A stretch of DNA of 64,000 bases from an uncultured Eudoraea sp. GTDB taxonomy: Bacteria; Bacteroidota; Bacteroidia; Flavobacteriales; Flavobacteriaceae. Below the pieces are notes generated by a model, which was not told the DNA's origin, made no database searches, and saw only the letters and a list, made by a program, of their open reading frames with translations. This document shows, piece by piece, positions 9,180 through 19,256 of the stretch (position 1 is the first letter of the stretch; every line of letters starts with the position of its first letter). A program made the position numbers and the translations under genes. The DNA lies in contig NZ_CANLGX010000008.1 in the NCBI RefSeq assembly GCF_947490415.1, forward strand, positions 43,517-107,516, read 5' to 3'.

Positions 9180-10082
9180 TCAGAAATATATCTGCTGCGC
9201 TAATCGAAATGTATTGGAATGAGCTTCCACAATTTTTTTAATATCAGGAGAGTATCCCCCGCCCATGCTGCATTGAACAGGTATTTGAAATTTATGACAG
9301 CTTTCCAGCACTAATTCATCACGTTTTCTGCTGCCTTCCAACGAAAGCGACAGGGTCCCTAATTTGTCTGTATCCAGAATATCTACTCCGCAAAGGTAGA
9401 AAATGAAATCGGGCTTTAATTCGGCAAGAAGCCGGGCAAGAGTATCTTTTAAAACAGCAAGGTATTCCCGGTCCGTTGTTCCTTTTTTTAAAGCGATGTC
9501 CAGGTCTGAGGTCTCTTTTTTAAACGGATAATTATTGGCGCCGTGCATTGAAAAAGTGAAGACCGCGGGGTCATCTTTAAAAATCTCGGCGGTACCGTTT
9601 CCCTGATGTACATCAAGATCAATAATTAGAATTTGACCGGCAAGATTTTTTGATTGGAGATAACGGGCCCCGATTGCCTGATCGTTCAACATACAAAAAG
9701 CTTCCCCCCTGTTGGAAAAGGCATGATGTGTACCACCGGCAATATTCATAGCGATACCTTGTTCCATGGCATATTCACAGGCCTTCATTGTACCGTCTGC
9801 TATGATGCGTTCTCGCTCCACCAATTGTTCGCTAAGAGGGAAACCAATTTTTCGGGCTTCTTTATATGGAATTTTGAGATTAAGCAGATCGTAATAATAC
9901 TCCGGGTCATGTACGGCTACCAGGTATTTATCATTTGGAATAGAAGGCTCAAAAAAGTTTTCCGGAGTACAGGTTCCCTCATGCATGAGCTGTTGAGGCA
10001 GAAGCTCGTATTTGATCATTGGAAAGCGGTGACCTTCCGCTAAAGGGTGATTGTAAATAGGGTGATAGGCTATCTTCAGCAC
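9180..10082 (-). CDS. Histone deacetylase-family (acetoin utilisation-like) deacetylase
   Basis: The product is 300 aa and covers a complete arginase/HDAC fold. Active-site residues are visible: H119-H120, the zinc ligands D157 and H159 in DLDVHQGNG, D234 in CGVD, and the transition-state tyrosine Y277 in GGGYSPD. The family removes acyl groups from lysines or small amides; the bacterial substrate is unknown. The start codon is GTG at 10082, with no upstream ATG in frame. The gene stands alone between the nucleoside salvage operon and tex. Confidence 0.9.
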   Translation of the reverse strand: MLKIAYHPIYNHPLAEGHRFPMIKYELLPQQLMHEGTCTPENFFEPSIPNDKYLVAVHDPEYYYDLLNLKIPYKEARKIGFPLSEQLVERERIIADGTMKACEYAMEQGIAMNIAGGTHHAFSNRGEAFCMLNDQAIGARYLQSKNLAGQILIIDLDVHQGNGTAEIFKDDPAVFTFSMHGANNYPFKKETSDLDIALKKGTTDREYLAVLKDTLARLLAELKPDFIFYLCGVDILDTDKLGTLSLSLEGSRKRDELVLESCHKFQIPVQCSMGGGYSPDIKKIVEAHSNTFRLAQQIYF

Positions 10083-10337
10083 TATCTTAATTTAAATATT
10101 TAGCTATCATTTGCAAAAACTCTTCTCTTTACTACCTGCTTCAATCTAACTTAATCTATTGACTTTTGATTGATGAACAGCTTTATTCTCAGGTTATATA
10201 AGGTACAAAAAAAGGGAAGATAAATAATTAGCTGCCCTTATAAGAAAAGGATCAGTTTTTAACAGTAAAAGCGGGAAAAATGAAATCAGCTAACGAGCAA
10301 TTTTATTGACCTAATACTTTCATCACTGGAAAATATC

Positions 10338-12461
10338 CTACTTATATAAAGCAAGTTGGATGCGTTTTCGATCAATATCCACCTCCAAGACCTTTACTAT
10401 AACTTGTTGGTGAAGAGTTACATGTTCGTTTACATCTTTAACGAAAGTATCGGAAAGTTGTGAAATATGTATTAAGCCACTTTCTTTAATCCCAAGATCC
10501 ACAAAACAGCCAAAATTGGTAATATTGTTTACTATGCCCGGCAATAATTGTCCTTCTCTTATATCCGTGATGCTCCTGATATTTTCATTAAAGGTAAAGA
10601 CTTTTGCTTTTTCCCTAAGGTCCAGGCCTGGTTTTTCGAGTTCCCCGATGATATCCTTCAAGGTGGGCAGGCCCACATTTTCGGTGCAATAGGCCTTAAG
10701 ATCTATTTTTTGAAGAACTTCTTTATTGCCAATGAGCTCTGTTATTGCCATTTGATTGTCCTTGGCCATTTTTTGAACAATACTATAGCTTTCCGGGTGT
10801 ACAGCAGAATCATCCAGAGGATTATTACCCCCTTTTATACGTAAGAAAGCAGCTCCCTGTTCAAATGCCTTACTCCCTAATCTTGGTACTTTTTGTATTT
10901 CCTCCCTATTGGAAAAGGCCCCATTTTGGTTTCTGTAATTCACAATGTTCTCGGCTAATTTTGGGCCCAAACCTGAAACATGGGACAATAAGGGAACACT
11001 GGCAGTATTGATATTTACACCAACAAAATTCACGCAGCTTTCCACTACGGCATCCAATGATCTTTTTAGGCTTTCTTGATCCACATCGTGCTGATATTGT
11101 CCAACTCCTATCGATTTTGGGTCAAGTTTGACCAATTCTGCAAGGGGATCCGCCAATCTCCTACCGATGGAAACTGCACCACGAACGGTTACATCATAAT
11201 TGGGAAATTCGTCACGCGCTATTTTGGAAGCCGAGTAGATTGATGCCCCGGCTTCACTTACTACATAAACTTCTACAGGATTTCTAAACTGAAGTTGTTT
11301 AATAAGTTGTTCGGTCTCTCGCGAAGCAGTTCCGTTGCCAATAGCAATGGCCTCTATTTTATAAGCATCTGCCAGGGAACTGATTTTTTTCATAGCCCCT
11401 TTACGGTCGTTTTGTGGAGCATTAGGATAAATAGTCTCATTGTGTTCCAGGTCACCCCGTTCATTTAAACAAACAAGCTTACAACCTGTTCTAAACCCGG
11501 GATCAATTGCCATTATTGGTTTTTCTCCCAGGGGCGCTCCAAGTAATAGTTGTTTCAGGTTTTTAGAAAATACCGCGATGGCGGCTTCATCAGCTTTTTC
11601 CTTAGCATTCTTAAATGTCTCATTAGAAAGGGATGGAAATAACAAACGTTTATAGGCATCCTGGATAGCTATTTTGATTTGCGAAGAACAGGCATTGTTA
11701 CGGAAAACAAGCTTTTCTTCAATTTGGTAAAACACCTTATCCTGATCTATTTCTAGTTTTGTCCTAATAAAACCCTCATTTTCTGCCCGCAGGATTGCCA
11801 ATAAACGGTGGGAAGGACACTTGGAAAGAGGTTCGCTCCAATCGAAATAGTCCCTATATTTCTGGGCTTTTTCTTCATTTTTTTTAGAACTTACCAGCTT
11901 GGTAGAGAGAAGGGCATACCTATTCAGCTGGAAACGTATTAGGCTCCGGATATCACTGCGCTCATTGATCCATTCAGCGATTATATGTCTTGCACCCTCG
12001 AAGGCCTGGGCCGAATTCAGCACTGCTTTATTGAAGAATTTTGGGGCAATTGCATCAAGGTTTTCGGTATTTTGTGCCATGATAATTTTGGCCAAGCCTT
12101 CCAAACCATTATTTTTAGCTACTTCAGCCTTGGTTTTACGTTTCTTTCTGAAGGGGAGGTATAAATCCTCCAAAAGGCTCAATGTTGTCGCCTGGCTAAT
12201 TTTGGTTTGCAGGTCCCTGGTCAGCACATTATATTCTTCAAGAGATTTTAGGATTGTACTTCTGCGTTTCTCCAATGTTTCATATTGTAGTTTATGAGTT
12301 ACAATATGGCCTATATGAACCTCATCCAGATTACCGGTTCGTTCTTTTCTATACCTGGAGATAAAGGGAACCGTACAATCTTCATTAAGTAAGGCAATAG
12401 TATTTTGGATGCTCTTTACTGGCAGTTTGGTATAGCGGGCAATAAATGGGACGAGTTCCAT
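10338..12461 (-). CDS. tex: Tex-family transcription accessory/RNA-binding protein
   Basis: The product is 707 aa. It shows the full Tex layout: an N-terminal helical Tex domain (about 1-190, with ISRYRKERTG), a YqgF/RNase H-like domain starting near residue 315 (MAIDPGFRTGCK), helix-hairpin-helix motifs (about 470-560) and a C-terminal S1 RNA-binding domain (about 635-705, GCFVDLGIKESGLIHISQL). The protein binds nucleic acid and acts with the transcription machinery; its precise job in this group is not known. It is 64 bp downstream of metG on the same strand and may share its transcript. Confidence 0.95.
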   Translation of the reverse strand: MELVPFIARYTKLPVKSIQNTIALLNEDCTVPFISRYRKERTGNLDEVHIGHIVTHKLQYETLEKRRSTILKSLEEYNVLTRDLQTKISQATTLSLLEDLYLPFRKKRKTKAEVAKNNGLEGLAKIIMAQNTENLDAIAPKFFNKAVLNSAQAFEGARHIIAEWINERSDIRSLIRFQLNRYALLSTKLVSSKKNEEKAQKYRDYFDWSEPLSKCPSHRLLAILRAENEGFIRTKLEIDQDKVFYQIEEKLVFRNNACSSQIKIAIQDAYKRLLFPSLSNETFKNAKEKADEAAIAVFSKNLKQLLLGAPLGEKPIMAIDPGFRTGCKLVCLNERGDLEHNETIYPNAPQNDRKGAMKKISSLADAYKIEAIAIGNGTASRETEQLIKQLQFRNPVEVYVVSEAGASIYSASKIARDEFPNYDVTVRGAVSIGRRLADPLAELVKLDPKSIGVGQYQHDVDQESLKRSLDAVVESCVNFVGVNINTASVPLLSHVSGLGPKLAENIVNYRNQNGAFSNREEIQKVPRLGSKAFEQGAAFLRIKGGNNPLDDSAVHPESYSIVQKMAKDNQMAITELIGNKEVLQKIDLKAYCTENVGLPTLKDIIGELEKPGLDLREKAKVFTFNENIRSITDIREGQLLPGIVNNITNFGCFVDLGIKESGLIHISQLSDTFVKDVNEHVTLHQQVIVKVLEVDIDRKRIQLALYK

Positions 12462-12525
12462 GAAATATATATTATGAATTGAAGTAACAAGGGGTATCGC
12501 CCAACCGGACTATCATTGAATCGGC

Positions 12526-14625
12526 TTAATTTATGGGCTCCCCATTTGCAACTCCTTCCTCGCTCGGGTTAAGGAATATCAGTTTCCCTTCTTTATTTTC
12601 AGTCATTAAAATCATGCCTTCACTTTCTACTCCACGGAGTGCCCTGGGCGCAAGATTCACCAAAACGGTTACTTGTCTTCCTATGATTTCCTCAGGACTA
12701 AAACTTTCGGCAATGCCGGAAACGATTGTCCGGGTATCTATTCCAGTATCTACCTTAAGTACCATAAGCTTTTTTGTTTTAGGCATTTTTTCTGCTTCTA
12801 AAATAGTTCCCACACGTAAGTCCATTTTGCTAAAATCTTCAAAATTTATAGTCTCTTTTTGCGGCATAACAGTTTTATTTTCAGATTCATTGACTTTTTT
12901 TGTGGCTTCCAGTTTGCTTAGTTGTGCATGTATTTCATCGTCTTCTACTTTTCGGAACAGTAATTCAGGTTCACCTATTTGGAGCCCCTTAGGCAGGAGG
13001 GTTTCTTTTTTTGAAACATCAGGCCAGGAGAGCTCAACAAGATCAGAATTCCCGACAGAGGTGTTTTCCATGATGGATAAAATTCTTTTCAATTTTGCTG
13101 AGGTAAATGGCAAGAAAGGTTCCCCCAGAACGGCGAGGGCAGAAGCTATTTGAAGGGCTACAAACATAATGGTCTGCACTCTTTCTTTATCCTCCTTTAT
13201 AACTTTCCATGGCTCTTCATCCGCCAGATATTTATTGCCAAGACGTGCCAGATTCATTAATTCCTGACTTGCCTCCCGAAAGCGGTAGCGTTCAATGGAG
13301 TCTGAAATTATTCCGGGATATGATTTTAGAGTCTCTAAGGTATCTTTATCAACTTGTGTAAATTTATTTGGTCCGGGGACAACTCCATCAAAGTATTTGT
13401 TGGTAAGTACTACAACCCTGTTTATGAAATTACCAAAAATGGCAACCAATTCATTGTTGTTTCGTGCCTGAAAATCTTTCCATGTAAAATCATTATCCTT
13501 CGTTTCCGGGGCATTTGCAGTAAGCGTATAGCGCAAAACATCCTGCATATCAGGGAATTCTGCCAAATACTCGTGAAGCCAAACCGCCCAGTTCTTAGAA
13601 GTAGATAATTTGTTTCCCTCCAGGTTCAAAAATTCATTGGCCGGAACATTTTCAGGTAAAATATAGTCTTTATGCGCCTTAAGCATGCAGGGAAAAATAA
13701 TACAGTGAAAAACGATATTGTCTTTTCCGATAAAATGGACCAGTTTGGTGTCTTTTGACTTCCAGTATAATTCCCAGTCTTTTCCTGTTCTGGCAGCCCA
13801 TTCTTTGGTAGATGAAATATACCCTATAGGGGCATCAAACCAAACATACAATACTTTCCCTTCGCCACCTTTAACAGGAACAGGAATTCCCCAGTCCAGG
13901 TCGCGCGTTACGGCTCTTGGTTTTAACCCATCATCTATCCATGATTTACATTGCCCGTAAACGTTAGGTTTCCAATCGTTTTTATGACCAATTATGATCC
14001 ATTCTTTTAAAAAATCTTCATACTGGTCTAAGGGCAGGAACCAATGTTTGGTTTCTTTAAGGGTTGGTACGGCACCGGAAATTGTCGATTTCGGATTTAT
14101 AAGGTCTGTCGCATTAAGTGAAGAACCGCAGTTTTCACACTGATCTCCATAAGCCTCTTCGTAACCGCATTTAGGGCAGGTTCCAATGACAAATCGGTCT
14201 GCGAGAAATTGCTGGGCTTCCTCATCGTAAAGTTGAGCTGTTATCTCCTCCAGGAAATCACCTTGTTCGTATAAAGTTTTAAAAAAATCGCTGGCCGTTT
14301 CGTGATGAATTTGGGCGGAGGTACGTGAATAGTTGTCAAATGATATTCCAAAATCTACAAATGATTTTTTTATAATGCCATGGTATTTGTCAATAATCTC
14401 TTGGGGTGTAACTCCTTCTTTTTTAGCCTTCATGGGTATGGCCACGCCATGTTCATCACTTCCGCAAACAAAAGCGACATCATTGCCATTTAACCTGAGG
14501 TATCTTGCATAGATATCTGCAGGGACGTAGACTCCGGCCAAGTGCCCAATATGGATAGGGCCGTTTGTGTAAGGCAAAGCTGCTGTGATTGTATATCTGG
14601 CAGGTTTATGCAGGTGTTCCGACAT
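12526..14625 (-). CDS. metG: Methionyl-tRNA synthetase
   Basis: The product is 699 aa from the ATG at 14625 and charges tRNA-Met with methionine. The class I signatures are HIGH at residues 25-28 and K339-LSTS at the KMSKS position. A zinc knuckle is formed by C150, C153, C163 and C166. The last 105 residues or so ([19 protein letters not shown] onward) are an EMAPII/Trbp111-like tRNA-binding domain that also supports dimerisation. An in-frame TTG seven codons upstream (14646) overlaps the promoter -7 box and is rejected as start. The gene probably heads a transcript with tex. Confidence 0.96.
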   Translation of the reverse strand: MSEHLHKPARYTITAALPYTNGPIHIGHLAGVYVPADIYARYLRLNGNDVAFVCGSDEHGVAIPMKAKKEGVTPQEIIDKYHGIIKKSFVDFGISFDNYSRTSAQIHHETASDFFKTLYEQGDFLEEITAQLYDEEAQQFLADRFVIGTCPKCGYEEAYGDQCENCGSSLNATDLINPKSTISGAVPTLKETKHWFLPLDQYEDFLKEWIIIGHKNDWKPNVYGQCKSWIDDGLKPRAVTRDLDWGIPVPVKGGEGKVLYVWFDAPIGYISSTKEWAARTGKDWELYWKSKDTKLVHFIGKDNIVFHCIIFPCMLKAHKDYILPENVPANEFLNLEGNKLSTSKNWAVWLHEYLAEFPDMQDVLRYTLTANAPETKDNDFTWKDFQARNNNELVAIFGNFINRVVVLTNKYFDGVVPGPNKFTQVDKDTLETLKSYPGIISDSIERYRFREASQELMNLARLGNKYLADEEPWKVIKEDKERVQTIMFVALQIASALAVLGEPFLPFTSAKLKRILSIMENTSVGNSDLVELSWPDVSKKETLLPKGLQIGEPELLFRKVEDDEIHAQLSKLEATKKVNESENKTVMPQKETINFEDFSKMDLRVGTILEAEKMPKTKKLMVLKVDTGIDTRTIVSGIAESFSPEEIIGRQVTVLVNLAPRALRGVESEGMILMTENKEGKLIFLNPSEEGVANGEPIN

Positions 14626-14643
14626 CAAAAATGGATTAAGGCA

Positions 14644-14651
14644 CAAAAATA
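14644..14651 (-). promoter_or_regulatory. Putative -7 promoter box of metG
   Basis: On the minus strand TATTTTTG matches TAnnTTTG. A TTG lies 22 bases upstream (in CTTGGTG). The box would start the transcript a few bases before the chosen ATG at 14625. Confidence 0.5.
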
Positions 14652-14683
14652 ACTATTATTTCAGACCAAACACCAAGTACCCG

Positions 14684-14740
14684 GGAAAAAGAAAACCCAC
14701 GGAACACCAGATCCTTTTAGAAGGGATTTCCGGTGTCCGG
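14684..14740 (-). terminator. Rho-independent terminator of the DUF1800-DUF1501 operon
   Basis: A hairpin with arms CGGAACACCAGATCC (14700-14714) and GGATTTCCGGTGTCCG (14724-14739), with one small mismatch zone, is followed on the minus strand by TTTTCTTTTT (14695-14685). It lies between the DUF1501 stop and metG. Confidence 0.65.
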
Positions 14741-14766
14741 GGGCAATTATGCAAAGTAGGGGTAAC

Positions 14767-16461
14767 CTAAGCTACCATTATCGATTTAGACATTTTTTTG
14801 TCCGAAACTTGTATCCTATATATGTATTTGCCTGTAGACAAATGCGAAGGTAAATTTTCCCTTATGTTGATTTCGGTAGAACCTTCCGACACGATCTGAT
14901 TATAAACAGTTCCAACATTTTGTCCCAGGATATTATATAATTGAATATCAACATGAGCAGTAAAAGGCATTTCCAAATAGATATGCGGTGTACTTTTTGT
15001 GGGATAAAATGGCTTGTGAACAATGGCTTCCAATAATTCAGGAGTTGGATCTTCTGCAACCGGATCTTCAGGCATTGGAGGCGTTGGCGGTTCATCGCTA
15101 TATACAATATCGGGGAATTCCACACCACTACAATTAAAGCCAAGATCAACCGGCGCATAGGGGTGATTTAGTAAGTGCTGCTCTACCAAAGGTATAGGGA
15201 CACATAACCATTCTGCAAGGACCGTGGCATACAGATCCCTAAAGTCCATAGTGTATTCAAGATTTCCTCGTCCATTTGGACTTTCCAAAGAAGGGTGTTC
15301 CCCTACAAAGGCACTTCCATTAAGCCCGGAACCGAAAAATAAGGTTGGGGCAGCCTTACCGTGGTCTGTTCCGTTTGAACCGTTTTCAAATATTCGTCTT
15401 CCGAATTCGGAAAATGTCATACTCAATACTTTTTCATCTTGTTGAGTGAATGCAATATCTTCATAAAAGTTATTGATAGCGATAGATAAATTAGACATCA
15501 ATCGCTCATGAGCAAGAGGCTGATTTCCGTGGGTATCAAAACCTCCCATTGAGATCATGTACACTTTTGTGCCTAAATTACCCTTAATAAGCCTGGCCAA
15601 AAGCGCTAATTGCCTTGCAAAACCATTGTCCTGATATTGAACCTGATTTTGTCCTCTTTCATAAGCTTCATGGATAAGTCCGGAGTATTCATATGTGGTA
15701 TTAGCTACTCCTCTTAAGAACTTAAGCTGATCTCCATACATACAGTTATTGAACAAACTGTCATCCAGGCTGTACTGAACTCCGGATTCTGCAATTTCTT
15801 CCAACTGATCGATATTTGAAGTAACAAAGGCATAGTTGGTTTCTTCACCCTGGAATACGAGACTGCCAAAATTTCCAATTTGGATAGCTGCAGGTGCTGC
15901 AGGGGGGTTTACCAGGTAGTCCGGGTAAATATTTTCGAAATAACGACCCATCCAACCTGTATTCAGTCCATCGAAACCGGTAGTTGTTAAATCGGTATTC
16001 GCATAAATATCAGACCCTGTAAAGTGAGATAAACTTTGATTTTCATAGCCTACACCATGAACCGCTTTCACTTGCCCGGCACCCCACATGGGTTCCAGGG
16101 AATTCATATACGTAGGGATTCCAAACTCATCAGTAAGTTTAAGGATCTTACTTTCCGGAATATAGATATTAGGTCTTGCATTAGCGTATGTATCATATTG
16201 CTCAATAGGGATCACGGTACTCAATCCGTCATTACCACCCGAAAGGCGTATTAGGATAAGAATACTGTCTGTATCGGCATTGGCAATAGCCGCGGTCAGT
16301 GGGGACGGTGCAGATGCGCTCAGCATATTACTGCCGAGCATCATAGAACCAGACCCGGCAATGCCCAACGCCTGTAAAAAGGATCGACGACTCCAATACT
16401 TATGTTCCTCGTCGTGTCCGTTGTTGTTTTTTATATTGATAGGTAAATGATTATTACACAT
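14767..16461 (-). CDS. DUF1501 protein with Tat-like signal and T9SS type A sorting domain
   Basis: The product is 564 aa. The N-terminus carries a twin-arginine motif (S24-R25-R26-S-F-L-Q30) followed by a hydrophobic stretch and an SASA cleavage site. The body is a DUF1501 (alkaline phosphatase-superfamily-like) domain, with text such as LIRLSGGNDGLST near residue 72 and SEFGRR near residue 355. The last 80 or so residues (from about 485) form a beta-rich T9SS sorting domain, with YNILGQNVG and LSTGKYIYRIQ and a basic end MSKSIMVA. It would leave the cytosol folded by Tat and then cross the outer membrane by T9SS. It lies 11 bp after the DUF1800 gene, its usual partner. The biochemical function of this pair is unknown. 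Confidence 0.87.
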   Translation of the reverse strand: MCNNHLPINIKNNNGHDEEHKYWSRRSFLQALGIAGSGSMMLGSNMLSASAPSPLTAAIANADTDSILILIRLSGGNDGLSTVIPIEQYDTYANARPNIYIPESKILKLTDEFGIPTYMNSLEPMWGAGQVKAVHGVGYENQSLSHFTGSDIYANTDLTTTGFDGLNTGWMGRYFENIYPDYLVNPPAAPAAIQIGNFGSLVFQGEETNYAFVTSNIDQLEEIAESGVQYSLDDSLFNNCMYGDQLKFLRGVANTTYEYSGLIHEAYERGQNQVQYQDNGFARQLALLARLIKGNLGTKVYMISMGGFDTHGNQPLAHERLMSNLSIAINNFYEDIAFTQQDEKVLSMTFSEFGRRIFENGSNGTDHGKAAPTLFFGSGLNGSAFVGEHPSLESPNGRGNLEYTMDFRDLYATVLAEWLCVPIPLVEQHLLNHPYAPVDLGFNCSGVEFPDIVYSDEPPTPPMPEDPVAEDPTPELLEAIVHKPFYPTKSTPHIYLEMPFTAHVDIQLYNILGQNVGTVYNQIVSEGSTEINIRENLPSHLSTGKYIYRIQVSDKKMSKSIMVA

Positions 16462-16472
16462 AGTCGTAGGTT

Positions 16473-17981
16473 TTATTTTAGTTGAAACTCAGGTTGTCTG
16501 GATAAATGCATAAGCAATAAGAATACTTGTGAAGGTACTTCCGGGCTTACGGAAAGCATCCATAATCCAAGTCCACCAGGAATATAATCCGAACCATAAT
16601 AGTTTTCCGGTACATCTTCAATCTTGAAAACAGACATTGCATTTTCAAAATCCTGGGGTGTAAGCAATCCTTTTGGAGTAATTTTATCTACTATGGCTGT
16701 CACCACAGTTTCGGGATTACTTGTATTGCTGTTAGCACCACCAACCGCATCCATTGCAAGGGTTCGGAATTGCTGCGGGTTATTCTGGTAAAACATTTCC
16801 AGGAATACCTCAGCGGAAAGCCATCGCCCGATCATAAAGTTGGTGTTAATCCATGTCCTGTTTCTTTGCCATCCGGCAACGTCCACTGGATCAAAAAGTT
16901 CCTGTCCTAAAAGTCGGCTAGTATCAATTACATTAAGTAATGTTCCATTGTCATACGCAAAATTGGTTTCATTAATTAGACTAAGGTAAATATCAAAAGG
17001 ACTCTTTATAATAACTCCTATTGCCTCATCATCAAAAAAGTGCTGACTTGAGAAAAGTTGCGCAAGTACCGGTGCAATTTCAAAGTTATTAGCGATAAAG
17101 GTGCTTGCCATGCCTGAAATTATGGTTTGCGCATTCCCTGCATCGTCGCTGGAATCTGGATGAACAAAATATTCGTATAATTTTTGACATATAAAACCAG
17201 CTATTTCATTTGGCCTTTCCTGAAAAAGGATATTTATGACATCATTATAATTCCAGTTGCCAGTCTGACCCAGAATAGTTTTAGGGCCGGCATCAAATTT
17301 GGTAGGATCAAAAAGAACCTGTTCACAGCCTATTTCGCCTCTTTCAACATAGCCGGTAAGGGCCTTTGCCGTTTCAATAATATCCTGTTCTGTGTAACCA
17401 TTTCCTTCACCTAATGAGAAGAGCTCATACAATTCCCTTGCATAATTTTCATTTGGATTATTACCATTATTATATACTCCATCAAGGTAATAAAGCATGG
17501 CACCGGTTAGGCCAATTTCACTTACAAAGGTTTTAAAATTGCCTATTGCATTCCTTTGAAGACAATTTACATAATAATAAAGGAAGGAATTACAATCATA
17601 AACATCCAGTTCTGTAACAAAGTGGTTGCTCCAGAAAAAGCTTAGCCGCTCCCTAAGATTGTTATTCAATAAGCCATTGGTATAGCTAATCCTCCATTCC
17701 TCTCTTTGGGCACGTCTAACTTGTCCTGCCAGATCATCGTCTGCCGGATAGTTGCTGTTGTTCCAATCTGCCCAGGCAGGAGCTGGAGTGGGGGCCATAT
17801 TGACCGCTTCATTGATCAGATTATTTACCAAGTTTCCGGCGGTTTGGCCAACTGCTTGGTCTATAGTCTGCACTGAGGCGCTAAAACCCAGTCTTCTGTA
17901 AAAATGCGCCGCCCTATATTTATCCAAGGGTGTTGTGTACGGCGCTAATGTAGAGGTATTACAATTAACGAAGAATTCCAT
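16473..17981 (-). CDS. DUF1800 family protein
   Basis: The product is 502 aa and matches the DUF1800 family by its start (HFYRRLGFSAS near residue 27) and by conserved segments RLSFFWSNHFVT and NENYARELYELFSLGEG followed by TEQDIIETAKALTG. No signal peptide is evident at the annotated N-terminus. Members are nearly always next to a DUF1501 gene, as here, where the DUF1501 gene follows after 11 bp. The pair is probably one transcript ending at the hairpin downstream. The function is not known; a joint role in an exported complex is inference from co-occurrence. Confidence 0.85.
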   Translation of the reverse strand: MEFFVNCNTSTLAPYTTPLDKYRAAHFYRRLGFSASVQTIDQAVGQTAGNLVNNLINEAVNMAPTPAPAWADWNNSNYPADDDLAGQVRRAQREEWRISYTNGLLNNNLRERLSFFWSNHFVTELDVYDCNSFLYYYVNCLQRNAIGNFKTFVSEIGLTGAMLYYLDGVYNNGNNPNENYARELYELFSLGEGNGYTEQDIIETAKALTGYVERGEIGCEQVLFDPTKFDAGPKTILGQTGNWNYNDVINILFQERPNEIAGFICQKLYEYFVHPDSSDDAGNAQTIISGMASTFIANNFEIAPVLAQLFSSQHFFDDEAIGVIIKSPFDIYLSLINETNFAYDNGTLLNVIDTSRLLGQELFDPVDVAGWQRNRTWINTNFMIGRWLSAEVFLEMFYQNNPQQFRTLAMDAVGGANSNTSNPETVVTAIVDKITPKGLLTPQDFENAMSVFKIEDVPENYYGSDYIPGGLGLWMLSVSPEVPSQVFLLLMHLSRQPEFQLK

Positions 17982-18170
17982 AGTTTTTTAGGCTTTAAGA
18001 ACGTTCATGTGTTTAGGGGCAAATTCTTAACGCTTAAACTTAATGGATAGTATTGTGATCCATGTATATTCGTTATTCTGCAAGGAAATTACAATCTTCT
18101 TGTTGAAATTGGGGATGAATTACCAATGTTTTCGACCAACTGCTTTATTTTTTAAGAAAATGAAGAATTT

Positions 18171-18530
18171 ATGGGTGCGCATAATGAATTTGGAAAGGAA
18201 GGTGAAGAATTAGCCACAGCTTATTTAGTGAAAAAGGGATACCATATTAAATGTCGTAATTACCGCTATTTGAAAGCTGAAATTGACATTATTGCCCAAA
18301 AGGGTAATACCATAGCCATAATTGAAGTGAAGTCGAGAAGATCTGCATACTTTGAAAATATTGCGGAAACGGTAAGCAAAAAGAAAATAGGCTTACTGGT
18401 AACAGCGGCCGATTATTATATAAACAGCAATAAATTTGAGAGGGAGGTAAGGTTTGATATCATTACGATCTTAAAAAAAAATAACAGATATATCATAGAG
18501 CATCTGGAAGACGCTTTCTACCATTTTTAA
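18171..18530 (+). CDS. YraN/UPF0102 family nuclease-like protein
   Basis: The product is 119 aa, the normal length for UPF0102. It shows the restriction-endonuclease-like core: GKEGEELATAYLVKKGY at about residues 8-24, AEIDIIAQKGN at 38-48 and IIEVKSR at 51-57, which give the E-x(n)-D-x(n)-E-V-K pattern. Relatives are suspected Holliday-junction or structure-specific nucleases, but the function is not settled. It is divergent from the DUF1800 gene and followed after 51 bp by the ACT-like gene, which has its own promoter. Confidence 0.9.
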   Translation: MGAHNEFGKEGEELATAYLVKKGYHIKCRNYRYLKAEIDIIAQKGNTIAIIEVKSRRSAYFENIAETVSKKKIGLLVTAADYYINSNKFEREVRFDIITILKKNNRYIIEHLEDAFYHF

Positions 18531-18534
18531 AAAT

Positions 18535-18565
18535 TTGTTTTATTTATAACATTATGTTATTTTTG
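18535..18565 (+). promoter_or_regulatory. Promoter of the ACT-like gene
   Basis: TTG at 18535-18537, a 20-base spacer and TATTTTTG at 18558-18565 fit the Bacteroidota consensus TTG-N17-23-TAnnTTTG. The start codon follows at 18582. Confidence 0.7.
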
Positions 18566-18581
18566 ACGCAATACTTTAAAT

Positions 18582-19241
18582 ATGAAAACAATCTCGTCTG
18601 TTGTAGAACATTACATTAAAAAGAAACCATTTTTACAAAGTGCTCTTGCCCAGGGAATTATTAACCTTACTTCGCTCTCGCGACTTATCAAACCGGAAAT
18701 TCAGGAAGAATTGGGCAAAGATATCCGCAATGGGGCCATAGTTATGGCGCTTAAACGTTTGTCTGATGATCTTGAATTCAGAGCGACTCACAAAATAATA
18801 AAAGTTCTTAAAAATATTGGGGAAATCACAGTACGCTCATCACTAACAGATTTTACCTTTCTGGTTTCCGATACCATTTTAGAAAAACAAACTGCACTCC
18901 TGGAGGAGGTGAATAAAAACAAAGATGTTTTTTACACCTCGTCAAGAGGGGTTAATGAGCTTAATATAGTAGTAAGCAATAGTTTGGACAGTATCATAGA
19001 AGAGATTTTTAAGGAAGAAAAGTGTACACAGAAAGCGGAAAACCTGGCTTCCATTACTGTAAAACTCCCCGCAGAGAATGTTTCAGTTCCGGGGATTTAC
19101 TATTTCATTTTTCAGCGATTGGCGTGGGAGGGGATTGTCCTTTACGAAGTTATTTCTACAACTAATGAATTCACAATCATTGTAAATGATGATCAGGTAG
19201 ACATTGCTTTTAAAACAATAAAGGATTTAAAATCTTTGTAA
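18582..19241 (+). CDS. Stand-alone ACT-like domain protein, aspartokinase-related
   Basis: The product is 219 aa, soluble, with no signal peptide. The N-terminal half is helical (VVEHYIKKKPFLQSALAQG), and residues about 140-219 look like an ACT-type ligand-binding unit (ITVKLPAENVSVPGIYYFI then FTIIVNDDQVDIAFKTIKD). This resembles the regulatory end of aspartate kinases, but there is no kinase domain. Relatives are often annotated loosely as aspartate kinase, which is misleading. It may be a small-molecule sensor; the partner and ligand are unknown. It is transcribed alone from a clear promoter and ends 15 bp from the convergent serine hydrolase gene. Confidence 0.7.
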   Translation: MKTISSVVEHYIKKKPFLQSALAQGIINLTSLSRLIKPEIQEELGKDIRNGAIVMALKRLSDDLEFRATHKIIKVLKNIGEITVRSSLTDFTFLVSDTILEKQTALLEEVNKNKDVFYTSSRGVNELNIVVSNSLDSIIEEIFKEEKCTQKAENLASITVKLPAENVSVPGIYYFIFQRLAWEGIVLYEVISTTNEFTIIVNDDQVDIAFKTIKDLKSL

Positions 19242-19256
19242 AATAGCGCTATTAAA

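Noticed and set aside
12533..13153. Plus-strand open frame of 206 codons
   Set aside because: It is antisense to metG, whose tRNA-binding domain is encoded here. The translation is low-complexity Ser/Phe text typical of antisense frames.
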